NCBI RefSeq assembly: GCF_012273895.1
Contig: NW_024045132.1
Span: 124,001 to 188,000 of the forward strand
Source of the DNA: Zerene cesonia
Taxonomy: Eukaryota > Arthropoda > Insecta > Lepidoptera > Pieridae
Direction of reading: 5' to 3'
Length of the DNA stretch: 64,000 nt
The position numbers and the translations under genes were made by a program. Shown in pieces: positions 1 through 12,858 of the stretch (the first letter of the stretch is position 1; every line of letters begins with the position of its first letter). The notes under the pieces are model-generated. The model did not search any database. It worked only from the letters and a program-made list of their open reading frames with translations, and was not told where the DNA came from.

Positions 1-895
1 AGAACTAGACCAAATTTGATTGAGAATACAAGTCAGGCACGAGCTAACAAATAAAAAAGAGTCATAAAATTCTGTTGAACTAATCTCTTCCTTTTTTGAA
101 ATCAGTTGAAAAGTCATAGAAGATATAGTTTCCATTATATTCTATTCTCGACTTCTACCTAACTAATACCTGTCCCATTCCCGAAGAATATATCGATAGA
201 TCCAATTTGCCAAGTTTTTGTACTGTCTGGAATGAGTTCATGCAGAAATTGAGGAAGACCAGGAATCGTAGAACCGTACACTACTACACAACAAAGTTTG
301 AGGATCAAACATACGTGTGCACTTGCGTGCTTCTAAAATTGTATTACTGGAGGAGATTAAAATTTAAGAACTAATTCTTGTTACCAATTTGACATTAAAT
401 GTTTCTGCAAACAGACCAATAAACTGACTAACAATGGGATAAGAAAAAGAATTAATCCTCTGGGGACGTTCCGTAATGGATTTCATCCCCGGCTTAGGAA
501 GTGTCACTCAACGTCACCAAGATATCGTTTGCAATTATTTCTTTTTGCGTCCATTATAGACATTGATGGAATACAATTATTTGCAGCTCTCTTTCTTGGA
601 ATACGATTCAAAGGAAAATTTAGTTTCCTTGTTACGATTTGATTGAAAGGTGTGAAATGAATTATATAAATGTTTGGCGGATCGCAAATACTACTGGTAC
701 TAAAATGGGAAAGCAATATTCAATGAAAGTTGTTTGCGCTGAAAACGCCCTGACAAAATTCATTAAATTTTAATGGAAGCCTTAAATACAATTATGTTGA
801 TCCTTATTTGGTATTAGAATAGTGTAAGTAAATTTTTAAAAATAAACGTGTTTTTAGAAGTTTTCCTGATTTCACTTCATTATTATCGTACTATT

Positions 896-1101
896 GCGGT
901 AGTCGAAAACGCTTCGGCACGAACTGGGCCAGCTCGCACCGAGGAAGTACGAGTAAGTACGAGGAGAGCCGGAGGCCCATGTTCTTTTCCTTAGCCTTCC
1001 ATTCCTTACCTTTATTCTTCTTGTCAATCCTTTTTCAATCCCGTTCCAATTCGAAGTCGGTAATCCATTTGTAGAGGCGTATGGTCTGCAAACGATCTTA
1101 C
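896..1101 (+). mobile_element. A-tailed SINE-like element, family A, 3'-truncated
   Basis: Carries the family head (TAGTCGAAAACGCTTCGGCA, GGGCCAGCTCGCACC) and body (GAGCCGGAGGCCCAT, GTCAATCC, GTCGG.AATCCATTTGTAGAGGCG) seen in the copies at 14017-14376, 18083-18403 and 25177-25461. It stops before the usual A-rich tail and runs into a T-run. The consensus is of a type common in Lepidoptera (possibly the Metulj SINE group; name from memory, unverified). Confidence 0.7.
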
Positions 1102-2423
1102 TTTTTTTTTACATAATAAAGTACAGTTATAAGTCACAGCCATTGATCATAATAATTGATTTATCGCTTTTATTTATACCTTCAACCAACTTCAACAAAA
1201 GCTGAGGTCTTTACGACTTGCGACTAATGCTACAGTTTGTTTATGTATGTGTGTTACCTTAACGAATTCGACTCGATGAACCAACTTTGATGATTCTACT
1301 TTTTATTTTGACATCTGGTGCATTCCGTGTAGTCCAATTTATATGTGGTCTATTTCTGATAATCTTAAGGCAAAGTTTTTTCTTAATAATCATATATTCG
1401 TTATTTGGAACATTGAAATAAAGAAAATTAATAGTAAGTTCACGTTGTGAGCCTTGAAGAGTTAGATGTTTCTTTTTATTCCGCTAAATAAGTAATTGAA
1501 AAAAAAACATAAAACAAATGTATGAAAACAAGTCGGTTTCCCTGGTATATAATAATCAACTGTTTGAATTCAATGCCTATAATGAATAAAAAAATAAAAA
1601 AAATCTCTCAGAAAAATCAAGGCAAATAAAAGTAACTGATGAAGAAGTCATGATATTTTAGTAAGTAGGGCCTTATTGAATGGATTTGGAAAACAGAACA
1701 TTTTTTTCGCTATACAATAATTTGCCTGTTTTCTAAGGTAAAAATAGTCTATTTGTTTTCATGTACTTAGTTAAACAATTTACAAAACGAACTGAATGTT
1801 TTCATTGGACGCAGATCAATCCTTATACCCCGCTGCGAGAATGATTAATCGTTGCGGGGAGTCTGTGTGGAAAATAACTATTTTTCATGTTTTCTAAGCC
1901 TCTTTAGTGCGGCTGCCATAGACAGAATGTTACCCTTAACTTACGCGATTCGTTTTAAAGTATTCGTTTATTCCATTCGGTTAGGCGACTAGTCGTAAGT
2001 GCTTGATTGGTTATCTTATTGTGAAATGTATTTTCTGCTATTGCATACCGCACGATGTCGTGCCATTCGATTTGAGATCCTACAGCGTTTGGAAATGAAA
2101 TACGAAATACTGGTTCCGAGAACAATAAGTGTTCTAAGCATCTTTGGGAACGGAACTAGTACGCTGCCATCATGTTCTGCAATCGATTGGCAACTATTTT
2201 CAAGAAGATCAAAAACTGCGTTGTTGTGAAACAAATAAGCGTGATTGTTCAAGTGACAAGGATGTAAAGGTTTCTTTTGTTGTTCTATGACAGACTTTGT
2301 TTCAGATGGCTTTATTACTTCAATATAAATGATTTTTGCCACAAAGAAATTATTGTTTATTAAACAGATTTCTATTTAGTATACAACCCTCTTCATTCTT
2401 CATTGTGTCGTGTTTGTATTATC

Positions 2424-2636
2424 GACCCATATTCTTTTTCTTACCCTTCCCGGTCCGTTCCTTTATTGCTCTCGTCAATCCTTTCTTAATCCCTTTCCAA
2501 TTTGTAGTCGGCAATCCATTTGTAGAGGCGTGAGGTTTGCAATCGACTTTACGCCTCTCCAAATGTTCGTGGGCGATGGAAACGCTTACTATCAGGCGAC
2601 CCACCAGCTCCATTGCCGACGATAACATTAAAAAAT
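2424..2636 (+). mobile_element. A-tailed SINE-like element, family A, 5'-truncated
   Basis: The body and tail are preserved: CCCATATTCTTTTTCTTACC, GTCGGCAATCCATTTGTAGA, then ATGTTCGTGGGCGATGGAAACGC, ATCAGGCGACCCACCAGCTC and CCGACGATAACATTAAAAA. The head before GGCCCAT is absent, as expected from incomplete reverse transcription. Short frames on both strands here are repeat sequence, not genes. Confidence 0.75.
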
Positions 2637-2649
2637 TGTTTTTTTTTGT

Positions 2650-2808
2650 AACTAGCTTCTCGTGCCCGCACCAATAAACAAAACATACCTTATGTAACTT
2701 ACTAAAGATGCAGGTTTGTAATGGTGAAAGAATTTTTGAAATCACTCCAATAGTTGTTACGTGAAAACATTACAAACATAAATACAAAACTATAATATAA
2801 TACTCTTT
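2650..2808 (+). mobile_element. Decayed LINE-type 3' repeat, family R
   Basis: Begins ACTAGCTTCTCGTGCCCGC, then AATGGTGAAAGAATTTTTGA and AATAGTTGTTACGTGAAAAC. The same core occurs at 6848-7033 and, reversed, at 24745-24900. It sits 14 bp beyond the SINE at 2424-2636. Such ACTAGC...CCCGC repeats are frequent in Lepidoptera; I believe they are RTE-like LINE derivatives but cannot verify it. Confidence 0.55.
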
Positions 2809-3829
2809 ATGATAGTTTATATTATATACTGTCAGGCTACATTTACTGTCATATGTACTATATATGTATCGCCTTCTACAAATTATAATATTACTAAAGC
2901 TACAAGCTGATTTAAATGATTGTGTTAGCGCTAATCAGCTTATCTTTGAAGCAAGTTGTCTACAGTTGAATAAACAGAAGCAAGTTCTCAGTAGAATACG
3001 ATAGCATTACTATTACTATAATAACATATATCTTATAACTGTATTGATATATTTAGATACTGATAGATTTAATGTAGATAGTAGAATCATATTTATGAAT
3101 AAATATTTCACGTAACTATTTATAAACTTTCCACGAATAACGCTATCCTGGTTCAAACTAACAGTGATGTTTCACATTTCTAAATAATAAAAAACAAACG
3201 CAAAGAGAATTGTTATTATGTGTTACTTATAAGACAACGTTGTTGTTTTGTAAACTTTCCATTCCTAGAACATTAAAGTTCTTGAAAACATTGTTATTTT
3301 ATGAAAATTGCTCTATAGGTATAATTCTATTAACCCAGACTGTGCTAAAAAATAAAATATATATCTTACCCCAATTATTTGTCATTATTTTTATGTATAC
3401 GTAACTATCGTGACAGAATGATTTCAATAGCGCTTACACAAAAAATATATTTTGCAGAAGCAAATACTTCTTACAGTAAAGTTTCATTTTGGCTCTGTAA
3501 CAGTTTTATAAAAAGGAAAATCTGTAAATACTAACAAGCATAATACAAATAGATGAACTTCACTTTAAACGTAAGTTAAATATTGCAGCTCGAGCTTTTG
3601 ATATCCATATTACTATGTTTAGTAAATAGAGTATTCGCCAAAAGTCAAATATTAACGTTAGTTACATTATTTTATAAAAAAATTAACGTACATTTTGTGT
3701 TCTAGAAAATCACCTTAGAAAATACTTCTAGATATTTTTTTGAATTCCTTAATTTATGCTGAACCTTTTACATACTGTTTATTTAGTTATTATATAACAT
3801 TTATTAAACTTTATTGTATTATAAAAATG

Positions 3830-3985
3830 TTTCTCATGTCCCCTTGTGGGGTATGACATAATTGTATCAAATGTATCTGTTTCACTGATCGATTTTCCTT
3901 TCGGACAAGTAGTTGATCAGCCTTCTATGTCCTACTGAGATATTTTTTAATTAAATCAAAAAGGTTAGGTAATGTGGGATACTCC
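3830..3985 (+). mobile_element. Dispersed repeat fragment
   Basis: GTCCCCTTGTGGGGTATGAC, GACAAGTAGTTGATCAGCCT and TCTATGTCCTACTGAGAT resemble a lepidopteran repeat carrying CCTCGTGGGG and GTGATCAGCCTTCTGTGCC. Diverged. Confidence 0.4.
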
Positions 3986-4353
3986 ATACAAAAGTATTTG
4001 TAAAAAAAATCTGTATATATATAACAAAATTTTAATCATTTATGAGCTGCACATTTTTATAAAAACTGATAAATAAGTATTTTTTAAAAAGTGCTATAGA
4101 GTTTTTAAAAAATGACGGGCATATGTTAAAATGGAATAAAAACAAGCTGTATGAGAGACATTATCAATTTTTTTGAAACCACAACAATTCGTATAAAAAC
4201 TGAATTCGCTGCATTTTCTGAAAGAGGCGACAATCCGTGTATTCTGATTCTATAGTTGTTCTGCGTAGATCTAATTGAATTTGATCGACGTACTGTGTAA
4301 CGTTTACCTTAAGAACATGGGACGATCGTGATTTATCTGTAAATAGCTGTGAC

Positions 4354-4382
4354 TTCTAGCAGAGTTCCATACTCTGCTAGAA
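4354..4382. repeat. 12-bp inverted repeat
   Basis: TTCTAGCAGAGT, 5-nt loop TCCAT, ACTCTGCTAGAA. Short perfect hairpin in otherwise featureless DNA. Confidence 0.85.
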
Positions 4383-6847
4383 AGTGTCCAACAGGACCAG
4401 ATCGCATGATTTTGTTGGCCCATTCAAATAATGGAGTAAAATCGGTAGCCGTGATTACTGTTCACTTCCATGGACCGCAGTAATCTCACCGCCGCTCGTA
4501 CTTTTCTGGAAGGTTTAGGTTGGTATTGGTTGGTGGTCGTTTCGTTTTTCGTAGGAGCATTCCATATTACATCACGAACAGTCGTTATCGGGCAATTACC
4601 GCATTGAAATTAATGATAAAGCAGATGCTATTATATTTTTGTATCAGAAAGAGACAGATAACAGAGATCCTTCTCAGAGTAAATAACTCAACATTAACGA
4701 TACATTAAAATAAAACTAATTAAAACACTATTTTTAATTATACTTTTAATACAACATAGAACAATTTATTTTACTCTTGGTAGGTTGTGAATATATTTAT
4801 AAGTATGTATAACGTTTATTTAAAAAGCCAAAAACTGCTAATTTGCACATGGCTGATTATAAAACAAGAAGTGAAAAAATTACTTTGCATAAATGCTTAG
4901 AAAGTTACCGCGTATAAAAGTTTTCGCTTGAGTTTATTGTAATAACAAACAAACTAAAAATAAACAAAATATACTCTCCTCTTATTAATCACTATATTTT
5001 TCACTATACAATCAGATTGCAAAAGTTTTTTCATTTTTTTCTTTGATATTTTATTCATGACATAATGACATGATAACGAGATCAAGACAACTCTGAGAAA
5101 ATGTATTTTTAAAGAGGTCCGTATTAAGCGAACTTTCGATTCGACATTACTTCTCACTACCTTTAGAAATATCTATCATTAAACAATGGCAGAAGTACAA
5201 TGATAATCTACGGTTGGTTCTTCAATTGAGTTTCCCAAACACTCCATATATACTCCATATACCCAAACAATCCATAACGTAAACAAATATAGAATTGTAA
5301 TATTTTATAGTCACTACATACTTCCAGTCCATAATTGTCCACAAACTTACATAATGAAGCAGAAACAGAACGAAACTATAAAGATAAGGTACTTTCCTAT
5401 TTAAAATAAAAAATTGTTCTTGACATCAACCTTACTCGCTTAACTATAAAACGAATAAGCAGACATTGTACCTTACGAGTCTCATGAGTAAACTGACCCA
5501 TTAGATAATAACGAGGAGCCTTCAGCAATTACGCTAAAACCATGCTGTCCTATGATTGTATAAGCGCTGAGGATCTTAAACCGAGTAATGGTAAGAATTC
5601 AGGTCACTTAATGGAAGGAAGTCACGTCTTCAGCACTTGTCCCCAAGTTTGCTCCTACGGCCACATCGTGTCCATAAGTTTTCTCATAAACTGTTCGACT
5701 TTACAAAGTGTCTAACAGTGAACAGTCATTTTCTACTCAACATATTGGAAATTTGTAGTTTTCACTTCCATTGTTTGAGAATTCAATGACCGTCCCGTTT
5801 ACTGTTAAGAGGACTAACAGGAAAGCAATTAATAAGGACTTTAATAGTATTGTTTACTAGTATATTTATTTCAAACAATATTATCCATAAATAATATTAC
5901 TAGAGTAGAGAAACTTTTATTAATATCTTCAGATTAATATGTTTTTTAAATGCTATTGAAACTACTAAACTTTAAAACATCTTTATTGTTATTATTTTTT
6001 TATTTAGACATAGATACTTTATTTTTATACTTCGTGAAATAAGACAATTTCACGTATATCTTTAACTACACAATTTTTATATTATGTGGAACCGAAGCAA
6101 CATCTACAGTACACTAGAAACGAATAAAATATATCCATGCACGTGCAATGAACAAAAAAGTAACTCGAACATAACGACATTACGTACACAAGTGAACTAA
6201 TCTACACGTATTTATCCTAGCTCTCTACTTACGCATACAAATATGCTAATTAAAATCTCAAATTCGGTTCGCCTTGGCTGTAACAAAGGAATTGCGGCTT
6301 TGTTACCGGTTACCTTACAATGTAATAATATATAGTCAGATATATAGATACGCTTCCATTCGGGACCGCCATATTAGCTCATGCACAATGGAATTGGTGG
6401 AAACGCTGGCTAACAATGGCCAACACTTGTCCTAAATCGTATTTATCTCAGCTTTTTTCTAGTTGCTGGATCTTTCGTTGTATTTATAGGTAATGTTGAT
6501 TGTGAGCAAGATAAGTTTTCTCTGTTTAAATTCAAATTGTGTTTAGGGTAAAGCTCATTTTTTCTCAGTCTTTATGAGAATTTGTGAGCTTCGCGGGATG
6601 CGCTACTTTGCTAACGTAGTTTAATATGTTATTTAAATCTAGAAAGATACAGGAAACACACATTTCACATAACAAGAGACGAATGTAAAATGATGTATTA
6701 TGGCGGCAAGCAATTTTTATAAACATGTTTTGCGTACCATATAATAGAAGTTGCGTCTGGACACCGCGGATGAAATTAAATACAAGTGCACTAGATACAT
6801 TAACTACACAGCACGTATTTTGACTTCCTTGCATTAAAAATTAAAAC

Positions 6848-7033
6848 TAAGGAATGCAGGAGCAGTACGTCCCGGCTTCGCCCGTGGTACATATACTTCA
6901 CTCAGCGAAGTTGCAAATTTCAAATGGTGAAGGAATTTTTTTATAATCGGTCTAGTAGTTTTTGAGTTTATCCATTAGAAACAAACAAACAAGAATACAA
7001 ATTATTCCTCTTTATTATATTAGTGTAGATAAA
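6848..7033 (+). mobile_element. Decayed LINE-type 3' repeat, family R
   Basis: CCCGGCTTCGCCCGTGGTAC, AAATGGTGAAGGAATTTTTT, CTAGTAGTTTTTGAGTTTAT, AAACAAACAAACAAG, then TATTATATTAGTGTAGAT at the end. This is one of the clearest copies and defines the layout for the others. Confidence 0.65.
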
Positions 7034-8191
7034 CCGTGTTTCCATTATATTTTATAATATTAAAAACCTTGATAAAGTTTCATGTAAGCACCTAGCACCT
7101 ATGACATTTTATCACCATCCTAAAAACATGATTTTAACTTTACGATTTCTGAACAAATTGCTTTAAAATTATCTTCATAACATTAAATGTTACTTCAAAT
7201 ATCAAACAACGCGGAAAAAAATCTACCGGAAAACAAACATAACCGTAACTTTTTACGCGTTTATAACGCGGGAATTGTTACAATTTGTTTCCAGTACACA
7301 TTAAATTTTCTTAAATTGTTTGCTCCTTGCATCGTAATAAGCCTTTTGTGAGCAGTTACGGTGTCGCGATCTTAACTTACACTTTATTATTACTTTCCTT
7401 TTCCAACATAATATCGCAGCCATCGCCACGGAACTATGACGAGAAATAAATAATAAAACATTTCCTACATTACCTGTCTAAGTATTAGAAGGTCTATGAT
7501 GACTCATATCTACATTATAATGTGGTATAATTTAAGCCATTGGCTCTAATGGCTACACCATTTGCAATAAGGATTGCAATGGTTAGTGAGAGTTTTACGA
7601 AGATTAAAGATACGAAAGATTGAGTCTACAAGACAACTGAAGACAAATCTTTGTACATTGTCATATTAAACTTGAGGTAATTTCAGTTTTTATTGCAATA
7701 ATAAGCAAAGTATACTTAATTTAAAAAAGGAATATTGCATTTTCAATACTTCTGCTAAAAAATGTATGTTATAAATTATGCATTAGTAGCATAATAGTAG
7801 AAAGTATATATTTACAAAATGATATATCATAAATACATATCCATTACACTTGGATTTGATTTGAGGTTGCTACCCGCATCTCCACCGCTGTCACTTGTAT
7901 CTGTTCCTCACCACGTTGGCTTTACCTCTTAGACAGGTGAGCGAAGCTTACTGAAATATCTTGGATTTTAAGTACAAAAATAAATTCAAAGTGAATTTAT
8001 CGAGCTCACTTAAAAGCTAATACGCTCTACGAATTGTCCTCTACTGCAGTACCTCGCAAAATAACAGTAAAAAGCAGAAAGATTATTACACGGACGTCGC
8101 AATATATCTTTTTCATAAAATGGATTAAAAATGCTTCTCTTATATTAATTTGCTATGTATTCACTTTTTTGAAGGGTTGTGAAGTCTATTT

Positions 8192-8213
8192 TATATATAT
8201 ATATATATATATA
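8192..8213. repeat. (TA)11 microsatellite
   Basis: Eleven uninterrupted TA units. Confidence 0.95.
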
Positions 8214-8334
8214 AGTCATGTTTACTCTTAGTATGCATTTTATTATTCCATGTATGCGATTAAAAATAAATTCCGCTCATTTTTTTAGCCAAGCTAGTGC
8301 TTAACTAGACGCTATGACATAAAGGACCAGAACG

Positions 8335-8400
8335 AACCCAGTGGTTCGTCTGGTAAGCCTCCAACACCGCCCATGAACATTTCCAAATGCGTTTCTCGCT
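8335..8400 (-). mobile_element. Short fragment of a SINE-like element
   Basis: GTGGTTCGTCTGGTAAGC and CACCGCCCATGAACATTTCC are a reversed, diverged piece of the tail region of the A-tailed SINE-like elements. Too short for more. Confidence 0.4.
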
Positions 8401-9970
8401 TTTAAGGGGTAAGACATAAGGGGATGACGGTTACGAAGGAATGGAGCTTAGAGTTGCAGGATCTCATAAAGATTAAACAATTTCCGAGTATAATGGCACT
8501 GGATGCGAATGCGCATAAATCAATTGTGATAAAGAAACATTTACATTATGCGTTAACCACTGTACCAAGGAGGCGATCACAAATATACATATTTGCTAAA
8601 AATTATCACAAAATATATTGTGTGATAATTCTGAGCGTAGCTTCAATCTTTATGATTGCGCCAATGGAACATTTTATTTTTGCATCAAGCACGGTCACTA
8701 TTACCAAAATATCAGCGTCAAACGGGAGGTAGTTCAATATATTTTCGGTTTCATATCAGTCGGTTTGATTGAAGCGTGAAAGCTAACATGGGACGAACGA
8801 GTAATTTATGAATCCCATACTCCATTCGATTACAATAACATATACGATGTATCGAGGTCGGTTTAAAAAAGTTTATATGAAGTGAACGCAGCAAGCTGCG
8901 AAGCTGGTTTGAATATTCTATGGAAAATCTGCAATCAGCGTGCACTCGTTTATTAAAATATTCTGCATTTTAAATTAAATATGAACATATATTCAAAACT
9001 GTTATGTATGAATATATGGCAACTTATAAATAGCCATTTTTGAATACTTCTCTTCACATCTAATTACAGCATAAATCAAAAAGAATTTTAAAAATGTTCA
9101 ACGCTATTCATAACTTTAAGAATTTTTTCCCTCGAAATTAATATCAGAAAAATTTTCTAAGAGATTTTTCGGAATTCGATTAAGCTGTAGGTATAGTCAA
9201 AACTTCAATCTTTAGGAAGGTCCTTTTATAGGAGCGGTATTATGAAGACTGTGGATGAAAGGAGTAAATGGTGTGAAATAATCCGAGCTCTTAGTTCTAC
9301 GTAGCTGAAAACGAATTTATTGCTTCTCGATACTCATGGCGTCCCATTTTATTGATACCTTAATACCGCACCACAGATGCCGACAGATATTCCCCATTAC
9401 CTCTATTGCTCTATTGTATAAATCGTTACCGAAATATTTTTATGCATACGCTGCAGTGTACGGCAAACAACAGTAAAATAGAAAACAAAGTTTGCAGGTT
9501 TTCAACGCGACACAAAGCGAAAAAAGTGAAAAGTTACAATGCTGTTAAAACTTGCACGTCATGGGAATGAATAACGCGTCCGATGAACGTTTTCATTGTT
9601 TCAGAACAGCTTATGACTAACTTTGAACACATGTGATCAGTTCCAAATGATCAAACTTATCATTTAACTTGCACTAACCGAGTTTTAAACTATTTAATGC
9701 ATCGAACTGAAACCGCTTTTTACGTTTTTATCCTTACCAGTAAATGCAAACGTGTTTGTTTCTTGCAACTTTGTTTGTCTTTATTTCCCGTTACAACGGA
9801 GTGATCTTATGGTATTGTTTTGGGCTGTAGATGGAGAAAAATCTCATGCTTAGGGGAATTTATTTTAACCACCTGGATGGAGAAAGCTGCGGACGGAATG
9901 ATTTTTATAAACATTCATCTTACGTGGTCAATACTTATCTATATCATCTATTTATTATTTAATTTCTTCG

Positions 9971-10106
9971 TCCTTTAAAAGTCGGCAACACACCCGAAAC
10001 TGGAGAGTTGGGAGAGGTTGCATGGATGCTTATTGGCGGCGTCCATCACCGCTTTCCGGTGACGGGCTTGCTCGTTTGCCCGCCATTAAATATAAAAAAA
10101 AAAAAA
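9971..10106 (+). mobile_element. A-tailed SINE-like element, second subfamily
   Basis: CCTTTAAAAGTCGGCAACAC, GTTGCATGGATGCTTATTGG, CGGCGTCCATCACCGC, then GGGCTTGCTCGTTTGCCCGC and a long A-run (about 10092-10106). The TCGTTTGCC-type tail before the A-run differs from the family A tail. Confidence 0.65.
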
Positions 10107-10196
10107 CAGACTTAATAATGAATTCTATGAGTAATCTGTGGAAGGATGTTTCTCTTGTTTGACACAACTCTGTAGTTTTTAACTTATCCTTTATGT

Positions 10197-10262
10197 TAGA
10201 GCAGGCAGCTGAGCTAATGCTTCACCTGATGTTTACCAATCACCACCGTTCATGAAAATTTA
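10197..10262 (-). mobile_element. Short fragment of a SINE-like element
   Basis: CACCTGATGTTTACCAATCA followed by CCACCGTTCATGAA resembles the reversed SINE tail motif (CCTGATGGTAAGCG, CACCGCCCATGAAC). Weak. Confidence 0.3.
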
Positions 10263-10878
10263 CTGTATGTGTAGGTAAAATTTTAGTTCCTGAGGTTTCA
10301 CTGATGAAGTTGTTACTGCTGGCCATGTACTACGAAGAAAATGTAAATATTTTATTGTGTAGGTGTAGAAACCACGCCCAAGAGATCAATAAAATTTGTG
10401 TATTTTGTAAAATGCTCTCTGCTGTCTGGTTTATAGATTGTATACATGAATTATTCAAACATGCGAATGGAAGATACCTACCAGTCCATTTGTTTTAATG
10501 TCTCGCTTTATGAAACGTGCTCTGAGCAACCTTTTTTGTAGACAACGAAATGGTTGTTTACACTTGGATGAATTTGGTTGCGAATAAGTGATGAATAAAA
10601 TGTATGTATTTATTCAATGTGCAATTTATACATTGAATTAAATTATCTTGCGTTTCAAAACATCTAATATATTATTTATTAGTATAATTTTGAAACGTTA
10701 AGAATCTGACCATTGTTAGACTGAATATTGATACTTTAATAATATCGTTATGGCGTTGTAATATTGGTGTATTAAAGTTTTTGCGCATAAGTTATTATTT
10801 TAGAAAAATGGATATTAAATCTAAAACATTGGATCATTCCAAGAGAAAAGAATTTTGGAATACTATTTGCCAATTGCC

Positions 10879-10905
10879 GATTATGAAGCTTCAGCCTTCA
10901 TAATC
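10879..10905. repeat. 10-bp inverted repeat
   Basis: GATTATGAAG and CTTCATAATC around a 7-nt loop. Small hairpin without T-run or promoter context. Confidence 0.8.
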
Positions 10906-11559
10906 TCCACGCGTTGAAATGTCTAATAATACATTTTTTCCATTTATCAATCCAACATACACTTTGCATTTTTCAAAGCAGGTGCTGCGTAGCCGTGGCG
11001 GTAATATTTTTTAATCATATTCAAGATATATATCATACATATATACACTCACATCTGTCTTTAATGTTAATAACGTATTTCATAAACCTAAGTGTTGAAA
11101 TGAATCAAGAAATCCAAAATTCTAATTCAACGGAATAAAATTAAACTACAATTCTTGCAAAATTGTTTGAAGCACGTTTAAAATTAAATGAGATATTAAA
11201 TGCGTCAAAAGTATTATACCTACCAGCATAAAGTCGCGTCGTTTAAATTTTAATATTTTATATTCTTGAATAATATTTCTTTAGAAATATTGTAATATCA
11301 CTAGTTATATTGTAATTAATATCCACTAAAGTGTGAAAAACAAAAAGGGATTTGGGAAACGAGCATATACATTGCTTACCAACTATTAGGTACTGATCTT
11401 TTTCATCCCATAACGTTATTCATTCAAATTAGCAACAAAAGTGCCGTTACTTGCATTTGAAATAATGACATACTAACAACTTATTAAACTGAGACTAAAC
11501 CTTACCAAAGGATGAAGGCTATTTTTACCTACGCAAACACAACGGGTTGTAATATTACA

Positions 11560-11690
11560 TGTCTGTGTGTGTGCGTCTTTGGCATCGTAGATCCCGAACG
11601 GAGGAATCAGTTAATGGAGGATTTTGTTTTTGTTTGAAAGGTGATTTATATTAAAATTTTCTTAATGTCTTAATGTCAGTGAAAAATATC
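11560..11690 (-). mobile_element. Dispersed repeat fragment, family T
   Basis: TCTGTGTGTGTGCGTCTTTG, GGCATCGTAGATCCCGAACG and TTTTGTTTGAAAGGTGATTT. A second, more diverged copy is at 44900-45015. Orientation is assumed from the general layout of such repeats. Confidence 0.45.
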
Positions 11691-12399
11691 AAACCAAAGA
11701 GATCCGATAACTAGAAATAAAGTCGGGGATGTTTAAATTTTTCTCAATTTGTTTGTTAAATGAAAAATAAACCTTGATTTTTTGACCTGTGTGTTTGTGG
11801 AAATGAAATCTGAGTCAATATACGTTTAGTTGTATTAATAAAGTATAATAAAGAGTCAAGTATAATAAAGTATAATAATATAAGTATACTCATAATAATT
11901 CACAGCCAACCTTTATTTATTTTTAATAAGTGCCATCATTTTCTTTTACATACTGGAATTGTAATTTATATGTAGAGTATTAACACGGGTGGGGACACGT
12001 TTCAATGCGCTCGGGTTAATGTTAATTTGGTAACTTGTAATTATGGCGCCAACTTTGAGACATTAACATGTCCATAAAATGATGGTAAAGTTAAATGTCA
12101 GTAATTACCATCTCTATCGTATAATTTTAAGAAAACTGTTATTAAAATAGTATTGACAAGTATCACGTATCAAGCACTTATTTAAAAATAAATGGTTCTG
12201 TGGCTGAAAATTGGGGGCTTCTACTGCCTGTAACGTTCTTTCTAGAATCCTTTACGGGGAAGTATCATTCTTTTTTCGCTTTCAATAGAAATGAGATATA
12301 AGAATTTGTTATACTATTTTGATTATATGCATGATAAGAAATGTCATTTCTCGAAGACATATTTAAAGAGTATGACGTAATTTATATTTTTGTATAGTT

Positions 12400-12640
12400 A
12401 GAGCAGCCTGAGCTGTAAGCGGCGTGGGACGTGTCCGCTCAAGCTACCCACAAAAGGGGGTGCGGTCACTCCACCTTGCCGCTTAAATTCTGCGTTTGAC
12501 CCGGGCGGGCTGCTGTGAGTCACGACACAAACGCGGCTCGATGAAATACAGTGGGTTTTGAGTCGGTAGGAATATAATATAAGCCACGGCACCTTCCCTT
12601 GGGGCCGCAGGTATCTATGCCAGATTTCCCAACTAAAAAA
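12400..12640. repeat. GC-rich block, probable repeat remnant
   Basis: Strikingly GC-rich for this window (AAGCGGCGTGGGACGTGTCC, CACAAAAGGGGGTGCGGTCA, GACCCGGGCGGGCTGCTG, TTCCCTTGGGGCCGCAGG). A 64-codon minus-strand frame lies within but shows no known motif. GTGGGTTTTGAGTCGGTAGG resembles a dispersed repeat I have met in Lepidoptera. Confidence 0.4.
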
Positions 12641-12677
12641 TAGGTAGCCTAAACCTTATTTACCATGTGTGATTGGA

Positions 12678-12858
12678 AGAGCCGGAGGCCTTTCCACGTC
12701 TCATCTTATCTTTAAAATTCGGCAATCTTGCAGAGGTGGAAAGCCTTCACAAATGGCCTTATGCCTCTGAGAATGTTCATGAGCGATGGGAGCGTTTACC
12801 ATCAGACGCCCCACCAGCTCCTTTTCCGACTGTGACATTAAAAAGATATAAAAATAAA
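12678..12858 (+). mobile_element. A-tailed SINE-like element, family A, partial
   Basis: Starts at GAGCCGGAGGCC, has a shortened middle, and keeps the tail (ATGTTCATGAGCGATGGGAG, ATCAGACGCCCCACCAGCTC, CCGACTGTGACATTAAAAAG). It lies just after a GC-rich block (12400-12640) that is probably a different repeat. Confidence 0.7.

Larger units (their letters stand above)
1..12399. other. Gene-free AT-rich stretch
   Basis: Apart from the repeats, hairpins and microsatellite listed separately, I see no gene, RNA gene or regulatory site. The longest frames (108 codons at 2016-2342 and 2419-2745 on the - strand; 102 codons at 8424-8732, + strand) show no known motif; one overlaps a SINE. Confidence 0.6.

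Noticed and set aside
2016..2342. 108-codon minus-strand frame
   Set aside because: No motif, overlapped by another frame on the opposite strand, no splice or promoter context.
8424..8732. 102-codon plus-strand frame
   Set aside because: No recognisable domain; starts next to a SINE fragment; composition typical of chance frames here.
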